Shown here in pieces: positions 11,839-21,381 of a DNA stretch of 64,000 bases. A model generated the notes under the pieces. The model saw only the letters and a program-made list of their open reading frames with translations. It was not told the origin of the DNA and did not search any database. Source of the stretch: Prochlorococcus sp. AG-347-J20 (GTDB taxonomy: Bacteria > Cyanobacteriota > Cyanobacteriia > PCC-6307 > Cyanobiaceae); contig QCBW01000004.1 in assembly GCA_003281485.1 (NCBI GenBank), positions 32,505 through 96,504 of the forward strand, read 5' to 3'. How positions within the stretch are numbered: the first letter of the stretch is position 1; each line of letters begins with the position of its first letter. The position numbers were made by a program, and so were the translations under genes.

Positions 11839-12957
11839 TTGGAATACGGATTAGATCTCGAATATAGTTTTAATGAATTCTTAAAAGGTTTTGGCCTCTC
11901 CAGCGAAATCGCACATATAATTTGGTTACCTCTACCTATGCTTTTGGTTTTGGTAGCGGCAGTTGTTGGCGTTTTAGTAACAGTTTGGCTTGAAAGAAAA
12001 ATATCTGCTGCCGCTCAACAAAGAATAGGGCCCGAATATGCAGGAGCGCTTGGTGTCCTCCAACCAATTGCAGATGGTCTCAAGTTACTTGTTAAAGAGG
12101 ACATTATTCCTGCTAAAGCAGATGGAATACTATTTACTGCAGGACCTATATTAGTTCTTGTCCCTGTGATTCTTTCATGGCTAATTGTTCCTTTTGGACA
12201 AAACCTTTTAATAAGTAACGTTGGTATTGGAATTTTCCTTTGGATCGCTTTAAGCAGTATTCAGCCAATTGGCCTTCTTATGAGTGGATATGCATCAAAT
12301 AATAAGTATTCTTTATTAGGAGGTTTAAGGGCAGCAGCTCAATCAATAAGTTATGAAATTCCTTTAGCTTTATCTGTACTGGCTATAGTACTAATGACAA
12401 ATTCTCTAAGTACTATTGACATTGTCAACCAACAAAGTGGAGCTGGAATCCTAAGTTGGAATATATGGAGACAACCAGTTGGTTTTATAGTCTTTTGGAT
12501 TTGTGCTCTTGCAGAATGTGAGAGACTTCCATTTGACTTACCAGAAGCTGAAGAAGAATTAGTTGCAGGATATCAAACTGAATATGCAGGGATGAAATTC
12601 GCATTGTTCTATCTTGGTAGTTACATTAATTTAATACTTTCAGCTTTATTGGTATCAATACTTTACTTAGGCGGATGGGGTTTTCCTATTCCAGTTGAAT
12701 TGATAGCTAAGTTTCTAAATTTGCCCATCAATGCACCCTTCATACAAGTTTTCACTGCATCAATAGGAATTGTTATGACTGTATTAAAAGCATATCTTTT
12801 AGTTTTTATTGCAATACTATTACGTTGGACAACTCCTAGAGTAAGAATCGATCAACTTTTAGATTTAGGATGGAAGTTTCTTCTTCCAATTTCTCTTGCT
12901 AATCTTTTGATAACTGCGGGATTAAAACTTGCATTTCCGCAATTCTTTGGTGGTTAA
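11839..12957 (+). CDS. ndhA: NAD(P)H-quinone oxidoreductase subunit 1
   Basis: [47 protein letters not shown]. Confidence 0.97.
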   Translation: MEYGLDLEYSFNEFLKGFGLSSEIAHIIWLPLPMLLVLVAAVVGVLVTVWLERKISAAAQQRIGPEYAGALGVLQPIADGLKLLVKEDIIPAKADGILFTAGPILVLVPVILSWLIVPFGQNLLISNVGIGIFLWIALSSIQPIGLLMSGYASNNKYSLLGGLRAAAQSISYEIPLALSVLAIVLMTNSLSTIDIVNQQSGAGILSWNIWRQPVGFIVFWICALAECERLPFDLPEAEEELVAGYQTEYAGMKFALFYLGSYINLILSALLVSILYLGGWGFPIPVELIAKFLNLPINAPFIQVFTASIGIVMTVLKAYLLVFIAILLRWTTPRVRIDQLLDLGWKFLLPISLANLLITAGLKLAFPQFFGG

Positions 12958-12983
12958 ATTTAAGTAAAAATACTTAAATTTAA
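12954..12983 (+). other. perfect 13-bp inverted repeat (hairpin) at the ndhA stop codon
   Basis: TTAAATTTAAGTA-aaaa-TACTTAAATTTAA read directly; no T-tract typical of a terminator follows immediately. Confidence 0.6.
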
Positions 12984-13025
12984 AATTAATCCACTAAAAT
13001 AAACTAACTAAGTAAATTTTTCAAA

Positions 13026-13652
13026 ATGAACAATTTTCTTCAACAAATAAATAGCTATATCAAAGAAGCATTTAATGCTGGCAAATATTTATATAATGGC
13101 TTATCAGTAACTTTTGATCATCTGCGAAGAAGACCTGTTACTGTCCAATATCCATATGAAAAATTAATACCTTCTGAAAGATATAGAGGAAGAATACATT
13201 ATGAATTTGATAAATGCATAGCTTGTGAAGTTTGCGTGAGAGTATGTCCCATCAATCTACCAGTAGTTGATTGGGTGATGAATAAAGAAACCAAAAAAAA
13301 AGAACTTAGAAACTATTCTATAGACTTTGGAGTTTGTATATTTTGCGGAAATTGTGTTGAATATTGTCCAACCAATTGTTTATCAATGACCGAAGAATAC
13401 GAATTAGCTACTTTTGACAGACATAATCTGAATTTTGATAATGTTGCACTTGGGAGACTACCCACAAATGTCACAACAGATCCTTCAGTTAAACCTCTAA
13501 GAGAACTTGCCTATCTTCCTAAAGGTGTCATGGACCCTCATGAAATTCCAGCTTCAGATACTAGAGTTGGTAAATTACCTGAAGAAGTCTATGATTGGAT
13601 GAAACCCGAATCCAATGAAAATAAAGATATAGTTTCTAATCCAAACAATTAA
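13026..13652 (+). CDS. ndhI: NAD(P)H-quinone oxidoreductase subunit I, 2x[4Fe-4S]
   Basis: [16 protein letters not shown] and [16 protein letters not shown]. Confidence 0.97.
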   Translation: MNNFLQQINSYIKEAFNAGKYLYNGLSVTFDHLRRRPVTVQYPYEKLIPSERYRGRIHYEFDKCIACEVCVRVCPINLPVVDWVMNKETKKKELRNYSIDFGVCIFCGNCVEYCPTNCLSMTEEYELATFDRHNLNFDNVALGRLPTNVTTDPSVKPLRELAYLPKGVMDPHEIPASDTRVGKLPEEVYDWMKPESNENKDIVSNPNN

Positions 13653-13665
13653 TTTCCATTAATTT

Positions 13666-14265
13666 ATGTCCATTGCAATAACAACTCAATTTATTTGTTT
13701 TACAGTTTTATCTCTAGTTATCCTTATTGGAGCACTTGGTGTTGTATTGCTTGAAAGTATTGTTTACTCAGCATTTCTTCTTGGAGGAGTTTTCATGAGC
13801 GTGGCAGGATTATATCTTCTTTTGAATGCAAGTTTTGTTGCTGCAGCACAAGTTTTAGTTTATGTAGGTGCAGTTAATGTATTAATAATTTTTGCAATAA
13901 TGCTAGTCAATAAAAAAGAAGATTTAAAGCCCATAAATGACATTAAATCAAGAAGAATCATATCAACAACAATATGTTTAACCCTGCTGAGCCTTTTAAT
14001 AAGAGTTGACTTGACTAATGTATGGAGCCTATCGAGTCCTCAAAACTCTATAGGAGAAGAATCAACTATCAGAATTGGTGAACATCTATTTAGTGATTAT
14101 TTACTCCCATTTGAAGTAGCTTCAGTTTTACTTTTAATGGCAATGATTGGAGCTATTGTTTTAGCTAGAAGAGATGTAATGAGCAAAGATATTTCCACTG
14201 GATTACCTGTTGACCAAGAATTAATTGAAAAAAAAGCAGAACCATTACTTACAAATAAAAACTAA
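13666..14265 (+). CDS. ndhG: NAD(P)H-quinone oxidoreductase subunit 6
   Basis: Position in the ndhA-I-G-E operon; AAAQVLVYVGAVNVLIIFAIMLVN. Confidence 0.95.
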   Translation: MSIAITTQFICFTVLSLVILIGALGVVLLESIVYSAFLLGGVFMSVAGLYLLLNASFVAAAQVLVYVGAVNVLIIFAIMLVNKKEDLKPINDIKSRRIISTTICLTLLSLLIRVDLTNVWSLSSPQNSIGEESTIRIGEHLFSDYLLPFEVASVLLLMAMIGAIVLARRDVMSKDISTGLPVDQELIEKKAEPLLTNKN

Positions 14266-14283
14266 CTTTTCACCTTTCTTATT

Positions 14284-14604
14284 ATGCATTTAGAATCAAT
14301 TCCTATTCAAGCATTTTTAATAGTATCTTCAGCTCTATTCTGCATTGGAATTTGGGGATTATTAAATAGCAGAAATGCAGTAAGAGTTCTTATGAGCATT
14401 GAATTAATGCTCAATGCGGTAAATATAAACTTAATGGCTTTTTCTTCCTATGTTGATAATAATTTAATTCAAGGACAAGTTTTTACAATTTTTGTGATTA
14501 CTGTTGCTGCCGCAGAAGCAGCAGTTGGATTAGCTATCTTATTATCTCTTTATAGGAATAGAGTGACCGTAGATATGGAAAGTTTTAATTTATTAAAATG
14601 GTAA
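14284..14604 (+). CDS. ndhE: NAD(P)H-quinone oxidoreductase subunit 4L
   Basis: IELMLNAVNINLMAF, ITVAAAEAAVGLAILLSLYR. Confidence 0.96.
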   Translation: MHLESIPIQAFLIVSSALFCIGIWGLLNSRNAVRVLMSIELMLNAVNINLMAFSSYVDNNLIQGQVFTIFVITVAAAEAAVGLAILLSLYRNRVTVDMESFNLLKW

Positions 14605-14613
14605 AACCACTAA

Positions 14614-15525
14614 ATGAAACTATCATTAGTGCTTATTGTATATCGTTCAGATAGTTCTATAGCTCAAGAGGCTTCAAAATTCTGTGAAGAAGTTCTCAAG
14701 GTCAAAAATATAAAAGCAAACAGGATTGGAAGTGATTTTCGTAGAAACGATATAGAAAAATATCTTTGTAATCCAGATTTACAACCAGATATTGGCATAG
14801 TCCTTGGTGGGGATGGCACCTTCCTAAAATGCGCGAATACACTAGCAGACTATGATATCCCTTTATTGAGCATTAATATCGGAGGTAATTTGGGATTTCT
14901 TACTCAAGAAAAAGATTTTTTATTTGACAAGACTTTTATTGAGATCCTTGAAAAAGAAGACTACACAATTGACTTTCGAAATAGATTAAATTGTAAAGTT
15001 TGCATTAGTGGAACAAGTCGTGATAAAAAAATTATAAAAAGCTATGACGCCTTGAATGATTTTTATTTTAAATCTGTGGAAGAGGATATTTCTCCTACTA
15101 ACCAAATACAAGTTGAAATAGATAACGAGAAGGTGAATGAATATAAAGGTGATGGATTAATTATATCTACAACTACAGGTTCAACAGCATACTCAATGGC
15201 TGCAGGTGGTCCAATTGTGCATCCTAGTATAGATGCAATGATAATTAACCCTATATGCCCAATGAGTTTAGCTAGTAGACCAATTGTTATACCTAATAAA
15301 AGCAAGTTAATAATTAAACCAGTAAAACAAAGTAATGGAGAAATTAAATTATGGAGAGACGGTTCTAAATGTATGACAATTAAGGAAACTTATTATTGCC
15401 AGATCAAAAAAAGTGAATCACCCTGCAAAATAATAAAGTTTAAACAAAGTACTAATTACTACAACACATTAATAAAAAAATTAGATTGGAAAGGTGATCT
15501 ATCTAAAAAAAATCAGAAAAGTTAA
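14614..15525 (+). CDS. nadK: NAD kinase
   Basis: [45 protein letters not shown]. Confidence 0.94.
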   Translation: MKLSLVLIVYRSDSSIAQEASKFCEEVLKVKNIKANRIGSDFRRNDIEKYLCNPDLQPDIGIVLGGDGTFLKCANTLADYDIPLLSINIGGNLGFLTQEKDFLFDKTFIEILEKEDYTIDFRNRLNCKVCISGTSRDKKIIKSYDALNDFYFKSVEEDISPTNQIQVEIDNEKVNEYKGDGLIISTTTGSTAYSMAAGGPIVHPSIDAMIINPICPMSLASRPIVIPNKSKLIIKPVKQSNGEIKLWRDGSKCMTIKETYYCQIKKSESPCKIIKFKQSTNYYNTLIKKLDWKGDLSKKNQKS

Positions 15526-15993
15526 ATGGCGTTAGAAATAGAAAGACGATTTCTCATCAAAAATGATAATTGGAAAGAATTCATAAGTAAAAAAATGTCT
15601 ATTGAACAAGGATACTTATCAAGAAGTTTAGATGATTGGATTATTAGGATAAGGTTTACAGGCAAAGATTTTAAAATTGCACTTAAGAAACATATCAAAA
15701 GCTTTACCAACTTTGAATTTGAGTACACTATTCCAAGAAAAGATGGTGAAAAAATAATGTCAAATCTCTCAAATATAATAAAAAAAGAAAGATTTTTTCT
15801 AGAAGTTGAAAAAAAGCCTTGGATTATCGATTGCTTTAAAGAAAAAAATTATCCACTTAAAATTGCTGAAATTGAACTAACCAACGAAGGAGAAGATTTA
15901 ATTCTTCCTTCATTTATATCAAAAGAAATAACTGGATTGACACATTACTCTAATTTCAGTCTCAGTAACAAACCCTTTTCAGAATGGAATTAG
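15526..15993 (+). CDS. CYTH-domain protein (triphosphate tunnel metalloenzyme-like)
   Basis: N-terminal EIERRFLI signature, IEQGYLSR, IRIRFTGKDFKIALK. Confidence 0.85.
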   Translation: MALEIERRFLIKNDNWKEFISKKMSIEQGYLSRSLDDWIIRIRFTGKDFKIALKKHIKSFTNFEFEYTIPRKDGEKIMSNLSNIIKKERFFLEVEKKPWIIDCFKEKNYPLKIAEIELTNEGEDLILPSFISKEITGLTHYSNFSLSNKPFSEWN

Positions 15994-16086
15994 ATGTATT
16001 TGACAACTCTCAAAAATAACTAGTCAAAGGAACCATTCATCCTTTATATTTTCTTTATATTTATTAATAGATTTTGATTTCTTCAT

Positions 16087-16230
16087 ATGTATGGTCTTTA
16101 CGACAAGGAAGGAATATTGAGATTTGTAGATCCAGACAAAGATGCATGCATTGCATATGCTGAACTCTTTGAATTAAGTTCTGCTAATTATTGTCTAATT
16201 GATCTAACTAACCATACAAAAAAAAGTTAA
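16087..16230 (+). CDS. small protein of unknown function, 47 aa
   Basis: Below ORF-track cutoff; reads MYGLYDKEGILRFVDPDKDACIAYAELFELSSANYCLIDLTNHTKKS; ends 5 nt from the convergent PedR-like gene. Confidence 0.6.
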   Translation: MYGLYDKEGILRFVDPDKDACIAYAELFELSSANYCLIDLTNHTKKS

Positions 16231-16235
16231 AGGTA

Positions 16236-16514
16236 CTAATCTTGATCAGTTTCTGGAAGGGAGCAACAATTAAATCCGTCTCTGCAAATCTTTCCATTAT
16301 CCATTGCCCAATTTAAAAGTGCTACTCTATTCTTTGAACCTGTTTTTGTAAACATATTACTTACATGATTATCAACAGTTCTTTTACTAATAGTAAGTTT
16401 TACCGCAATTTCTTGATTTGTAAGCCCATCAGCTACGAGATCAATGATTTCCATCTCTCTTGTTGAGAGACCCATCATATCAATGTTGTTTACTTCTTCT
16501 TCAACCATTTGCAT
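16236..16514 (-). CDS. stand-alone LuxR-type HTH regulator, PedR-like
   Basis: 92 aa, LSTREMEIIDLVADGLTNQEIAVKLTISKRTVDNHVSNMFTKTG; Cys-containing C-terminus CRDGFNCCSLPE. Confidence 0.8.
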   Translation of the reverse strand: MQMVEEEVNNIDMMGLSTREMEIIDLVADGLTNQEIAVKLTISKRTVDNHVSNMFTKTGSKNRVALLNWAMDNGKICRDGFNCCSLPETDQD

Positions 16515-16591
16515 TTAAACAGTTCCTTTTTTATATTAATTGAGTTTAGCAATCTCACTGCACTTTTTAACCTAATAGGAAACAAAAGCAA

Positions 16592-17482
16592 TTGAAATCA
16601 AAACTTCAGCAAACTTTAGAAAAAAATTCTAAGGTAATAACAGCAGAGTTAATGCCGCCTAGAGGTGGAGACCCCATAAGATCTCTTAAGATAGCACAAC
16701 TTTTGAAAGATAAGGTACATGCTGTTAACATTACCGACGGAAGCAGGGCTGTAATGAGAATGTGCAGCTTGGCAATGTCCAAACTATTACTGGAAAATGG
16801 GATAGAACCAATAATGCAAATATCTTGTAGAGATCGTAATAAAATTGCTTTACAATCTGACATTCTTGGAGCAAATGCTTTAGGTATTAAAAATATCTTA
16901 TGTATTACAGGTGATTCAGTAAAAGCTGGGGATCAACAAGATGCTAAAGCAGTTCACCAGTTTGAATCAGTAAGATTACTTCAACAAATTCAGGCCTTTA
17001 ATAATGGAATAGATCCTACTTTTGGGGAACTTCCCGATAAAAAAACATTTATATATCCGGGGGCAGCAGCAGATCCAAGTTGCAGAAATCAAAAAAGTTT
17101 AAAAAATAGAATAAAAAAGAAAAAAGAGGCTGGCGCTCAATTCATTCAAACCCAAATGGTTATGGAAAAAGAAAATTTAATAGAATTTTGCGAAAACATA
17201 GCCAAACCTTTAGAGATTCCTGTAATTGCTGGTGTATTTCTTTTAAAGTCTTACAAAAATGCTCTTTTTATAAACAAATATGTCCCAGGTGCAAACATCC
17301 CTGAAAATATATTAAATCGCCTTAAAGATGCCAAAAACCCCTTAGAAGAAGGTATTCAAATTGCAGCTGAACAAGCTCAAGAGTTTTTTAACAAGGCCAA
17401 TGGAATTCATCTAATGGCAGTTAAGGCTGAACATTTAATCCCTGAGATTCTAAAAAGAGCTAATCTTAATCTGGAATATTAA
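16592..17482 (+). CDS. methylenetetrahydrofolate reductase family protein
   Basis: ITAELMPPRGGDP, AVNITDGSRAVMRM, GADPSC-type motif PGAAADPSC, QFIQTQMV; TTG start. Confidence 0.85.
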   Translation: MKSKLQQTLEKNSKVITAELMPPRGGDPIRSLKIAQLLKDKVHAVNITDGSRAVMRMCSLAMSKLLLENGIEPIMQISCRDRNKIALQSDILGANALGIKNILCITGDSVKAGDQQDAKAVHQFESVRLLQQIQAFNNGIDPTFGELPDKKTFIYPGAAADPSCRNQKSLKNRIKKKKEAGAQFIQTQMVMEKENLIEFCENIAKPLEIPVIAGVFLLKSYKNALFINKYVPGANIPENILNRLKDAKNPLEEGIQIAAEQAQEFFNKANGIHLMAVKAEHLIPEILKRANLNLEY

Positions 17483-18644
17483 TCAAATCAGTTCCTAACA
17501 ATTCTGCCATTGCTTTCTGTTGAGGGGATGGCTCAGTCATATCAGATCTTCTAGAATCTGTTATCAACCAATCCAAAGATGCATCTTGCAGATCGAAGTG
17601 ATCTCCATTTTTATCCACACAGTAACGACCAAATACTAATTTATCCACTAGTCGAACACCCTTCCCAATTTTGGAATAATCAAAAATAATTGAATTATCA
17701 ATTGTTGCACCTTCGCAAATACAACAACTTGGCCCAATCATCGCAGGTCCAATAATTGTCGCACCATCTTCAATTCTTGTCATCCCACCAATATATACTG
17801 GCCCAGTGATATTAACTGTATCCCAATTTGCAGCAACATTTAATCCTGTAAAAACTCCAGGTTTAATTTCTTTACCGGGTATCTCAACTTGTCTCACCTT
17901 ACCTTTTAATACATTGCGAATAGCGCTCCAATAATCGGGAACTTTGCCAATATCCACCCATTCGAAATCCATAGGCAGTGCAAAAAATGGTAAATCCATT
18001 TCAACAAGTTTAGGGAAGAGATCAGCACCAATATCAAATTTTTCACCTGATGGTATGTATTTAAAAATTTCAGGTTCAAAAAGGTAAATACCCGTATTTA
18101 TAGAGTCACCTAAAGCTTCATCTACAGATGGCTTTTCTTGAAAAGCCTTTATTCGACAATTACTATCAGAAACGACTACTCCATAACTTGATACTTGATC
18201 TTTAGTTACTTTTTTAGTTATTAAACTTGCAATTGCACCCTTCTCTTTATGTTTTTTAACTGCTTCAGTTAAATCTAAATCAACTAAGGCATCCCCACAT
18301 AGCACAACAAAAGTTTCATCAAAGAATTTTTGAAAATCTTGAATTTTCTTTAATCCTCCTGCTGAACCTAAAGCATCTCCAATTAATTCTCCATCTTCAA
18401 TTCTACCTTCAAAGCTATACGCTATCTCCACACCGAACCTTTGACCATCACGAAAGTAATTTTCAATTTCTTCGGCGAGGTGAGAAACATTAACCATAAT
18501 TTCTTTAAAGCCATGCTCTTTTAACAATTCTAGAAGAAACTCCATTACAGGTTTTTGTAGAATCGGTATCATTGGTTTTGGAATAATATGAGTTATGGGC
18601 TGAACACGTGTACCTTTACCTGCCGCAAGTATCATTGCCTTCAT
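17466..18644 (-). CDS. sugar-phosphate nucleotidyltransferase (mannose-1-P guanylyltransferase/glucose-1-P NTase family)
   Basis: MKAMILAAGKGTRVQPITHIIPKPMIPI, hexapeptide-repeat C-terminus. Confidence 0.88.
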   Translation of the reverse strand: MKAMILAAGKGTRVQPITHIIPKPMIPILQKPVMEFLLELLKEHGFKEIMVNVSHLAEEIENYFRDGQRFGVEIAYSFEGRIEDGELIGDALGSAGGLKKIQDFQKFFDETFVVLCGDALVDLDLTEAVKKHKEKGAIASLITKKVTKDQVSSYGVVVSDSNCRIKAFQEKPSVDEALGDSINTGIYLFEPEIFKYIPSGEKFDIGADLFPKLVEMDLPFFALPMDFEWVDIGKVPDYWSAIRNVLKGKVRQVEIPGKEIKPGVFTGLNVAANWDTVNITGPVYIGGMTRIEDGATIIGPAMIGPSCCICEGATIDNSIIFDYSKIGKGVRLVDKLVFGRYCVDKNGDHFDLQDASLDWLITDSRRSDMTEPSPQQKAMAELLGTDLINIPD

Positions 18645-18692
18645 GAATTCAAAACCCCTTTTTAAAGATTATACGTTATGACTATTAAGCTT

Positions 18693-19511
18693 CTAGACAG
18701 CAGAAGGATAGTTATTGGTTAAATCAAGATTTTCTATGGGTAATTGAGCTAAACCTCCATTAGGAATAATTCTTTTAATTTTAATTGGGCCATATAGTGA
18801 ATTAATTTGTTTAATTTCAATTTTGTTTTCAGATGACAAAAATAACAAAGCCCAAAAGACACCAAGACGATCTTTATCTAAATCATGTTTTACAACTGTT
18901 TGCCATTTCTCAACTAAATACTCAAAATCTGTCCACTGTAATGCTTTTTCCCACCCTTCAATAAATTTTCCTAATGCTTTAGTAGTTTCTGGCAGTTTCT
19001 CTCGATGCGCTAATGATTTTACTTGCGAAATTAAAGCTTTATCAGAATATTTTTTATTTCTTTTTCTCTTCATTAGCAGAAGATCTTGAGTTTCTATAAC
19101 TTCAGCAATAGATTCCAACTGACTTACCAGTTCTCCCAAAGTTGTAGTCCGTTTAAGTATCGGTTGTGCTATCGATCTTCTCCTTAGATATTTTTCAGGG
19201 TATTTGGGAATATCAAATTCTTGGTCAATCCAATCTTGATCATCCACTTCAAAATCATCTTCAAAATCTGAAGTATTTTCTTTAAAAACATCAGATTCCA
19301 AAACTTGAGCCTTTAGATTAACAAGTACGGAAGCAGCAAAAAAAGCCTCACTAGTCTCAGATAAATCCTTTTGATATGAATTTTGAAAATTTGATTTTTT
19401 TTCAATAGTTTGTGAATATTGTTCTAAAAAACTATCTATTACACTTATTACATCAATATCCCATGGATCAAGATCACCTTTCCCTGCAGCATCTTGAAGG
19501 AACTTAATCAA
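18693..19511 (-). CDS. scpA: segregation and condensation protein A
   Basis: FLQDAAGKGDLDPWDIDVISVIDSFLEQ, C-terminal winged-helix region; start uncertain (TTG at 19511 or a noncanonical codon upstream). Confidence 0.8.
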   Translation of the reverse strand: MIKFLQDAAGKGDLDPWDIDVISVIDSFLEQYSQTIEKKSNFQNSYQKDLSETSEAFFAASVLVNLKAQVLESDVFKENTSDFEDDFEVDDQDWIDQEFDIPKYPEKYLRRRSIAQPILKRTTTLGELVSQLESIAEVIETQDLLLMKRKRNKKYSDKALISQVKSLAHREKLPETTKALGKFIEGWEKALQWTDFEYLVEKWQTVVKHDLDKDRLGVFWALLFLSSENKIEIKQINSLYGPIKIKRIIPNGGLAQLPIENLDLTNNYPSAV

Positions 19512-19637
19512 TAATCTAGGACCTAATTGTGGCCTATCAATGGAATTTAAAGGAGGTATTTTTAAAGTTATAGATATCTACCCTTAAGATAACTTTTTAA
19601 TGATTTAATGCCAAAGAATATTGCATTTATTTAAAAA

Positions 19638-21278
19638 TTATATTGTTGGAGCTTTTAGAATGTCACCTTTTTTAGTTCCTGAAAAAATATTTGTTTTCAC
19701 AGCACTTTCAACAGCAGTTAAATCCCTATCAACTAAGTTATTGATGGATGCAAGATAACTTTCAGTAACTAATCTTGGATATAAACCTATCCCAATTATT
19801 GGTAGAAGTAAACAAGCAATAATATAAACTTCCCTCGGTTCAGCATCAATAAGTTTTCGTTCCTCAGCTAATTTAGGATTTTCTTTACCAAAGAAAATTT
19901 CGCGTAACATTGAGAGGAGATAAATAGGAGTAAGTATTACCCCTATGGCGGCTAATGAGGCCATAACTACCCTAAAAGGGAGTGTATAAACTTCGTCAGT
20001 AACGAATCCTGTAAAAACCATTAATTCAGACACAAATCCACTCATGCCTGGCAGAGCAAGTGAGGCAAGGGAGCAGGCAGTCCATAGGGCAAACATGATT
20101 CTCATTTTTTGTCCTACACCACTCATTTCATCAAGTTTAAGAGTCTTAGTTCTGTCATAGGTCGCTCCAACAAGAAAAAATAAGCTAGCTCCAATTAATC
20201 CATGACTAACCATTTGTAACATTGCTCCGCTTGTTCCCAAGCTACTAAAACTTCCTATTCCAATAAGAACAAAACCCATATGACTAATAGAACTATATGC
20301 AATTTTTCTTTTGAGATTTCTTTGGGCAAAAGAGGTTAATGCAGCATAAATTATATTCACTACTCCCAAAACAATTAATAATGGTGCAAATTGAGCATGA
20401 GCAACGGGTAATAATTGAGCATTGAATCTCAAAAGTGCATACCCTCCCATTTTTAATAAAATTCCAGCTAAAAGCATATGAACGGGAGCCGTAGCCTCTC
20501 CATGAGCGTCTGGAAGCCACGTATGAAGTGGAACAATTGGAAGTTTTACTCCAAATGCAATTAGAAGACCGACGTAACAGAAAATTTGGAATTTTTGATT
20601 AAAGTCTTGAGCTGCCAAGTGAGAAAACTCAAAGTTAGGAATTGCTGTCCCATAGAAACCCATGGCCAAGGCTGCTAAGAGAATAAATATAGAACTGCCA
20701 GCTGTGTAAATAATGAATTTAGTTGCTGCATATTGTCTATTTTTACCACCCCATATAGCCAATAATAAATATACGGGAATTAACTCAAGTTCCCAAGTTA
20801 AGAAAAATAAAAGCATATCTTGAACTGCAAATACGGCTATTTGCCCTCCATCCATTACCAAAATCAAAAAGAAAAATAACTTTGATTTGAACTTGACTGG
20901 CCATGCAGCTAGAACTGCTAAAGCAGTTATAAAACTAGTCAATAATATAAGCGGCATTGAAATACCATCAGCACCAACAGACCAAGTGAGACCTAAATTA
21001 GGAAGCCAACTAATATTTTCTTTTAATTGAACATTTTCATTATTAATATCAAAGCCATTTATATACGAACCTACAGTTATTAAAAAAGTTATTAATGCAA
21101 TAGTCAGTGCAAACCATCTGACCTCTTTCCCTTCTCCTTTATCTGGGAAAAAAGGTATTACAAACGCACTACCAATTGGAAACAAAATTGATGCAGATAG
21201 CCAAGGGAAATTAGACAACCCTGCTCCCAAAGTTCCCATCATTTGTGTCCCAAAATGTGTAAAAAAATAAGTACTCAA
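19638..21278 (-). CDS. ndhD: NAD(P)H-quinone oxidoreductase subunit 4 (NdhD1-type)
   Basis: [30 protein letters not shown]; paired with ndhF. Confidence 0.95.
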   Translation of the reverse strand: MSTYFFTHFGTQMMGTLGAGLSNFPWLSASILFPIGSAFVIPFFPDKGEGKEVRWFALTIALITFLITVGSYINGFDINNENVQLKENISWLPNLGLTWSVGADGISMPLILLTSFITALAVLAAWPVKFKSKLFFFLILVMDGGQIAVFAVQDMLLFFLTWELELIPVYLLLAIWGGKNRQYAATKFIIYTAGSSIFILLAALAMGFYGTAIPNFEFSHLAAQDFNQKFQIFCYVGLLIAFGVKLPIVPLHTWLPDAHGEATAPVHMLLAGILLKMGGYALLRFNAQLLPVAHAQFAPLLIVLGVVNIIYAALTSFAQRNLKRKIAYSSISHMGFVLIGIGSFSSLGTSGAMLQMVSHGLIGASLFFLVGATYDRTKTLKLDEMSGVGQKMRIMFALWTACSLASLALPGMSGFVSELMVFTGFVTDEVYTLPFRVVMASLAAIGVILTPIYLLSMLREIFFGKENPKLAEERKLIDAEPREVYIIACLLLPIIGIGLYPRLVTESYLASINNLVDRDLTAVESAVKTNIFSGTKKGDILKAPTI

Positions 21279-21381
21279 TTTAATAAGAAATTTATCTTAA
21301 ACAAAGTCTAGAAATTATCTGTATTTTTTCACCCCAATGAACAGTGAAGACACACAATTGTAATTAAGTTACTTGTGGAGA

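Noticed and set aside
16575-16590. GGAAACAA string upstream of the MTHFR-like gene as a possible Yfr2-type sRNA motif
   Set aside because: A short motif alone, no convincing stem-loop or terminator; not supportable.
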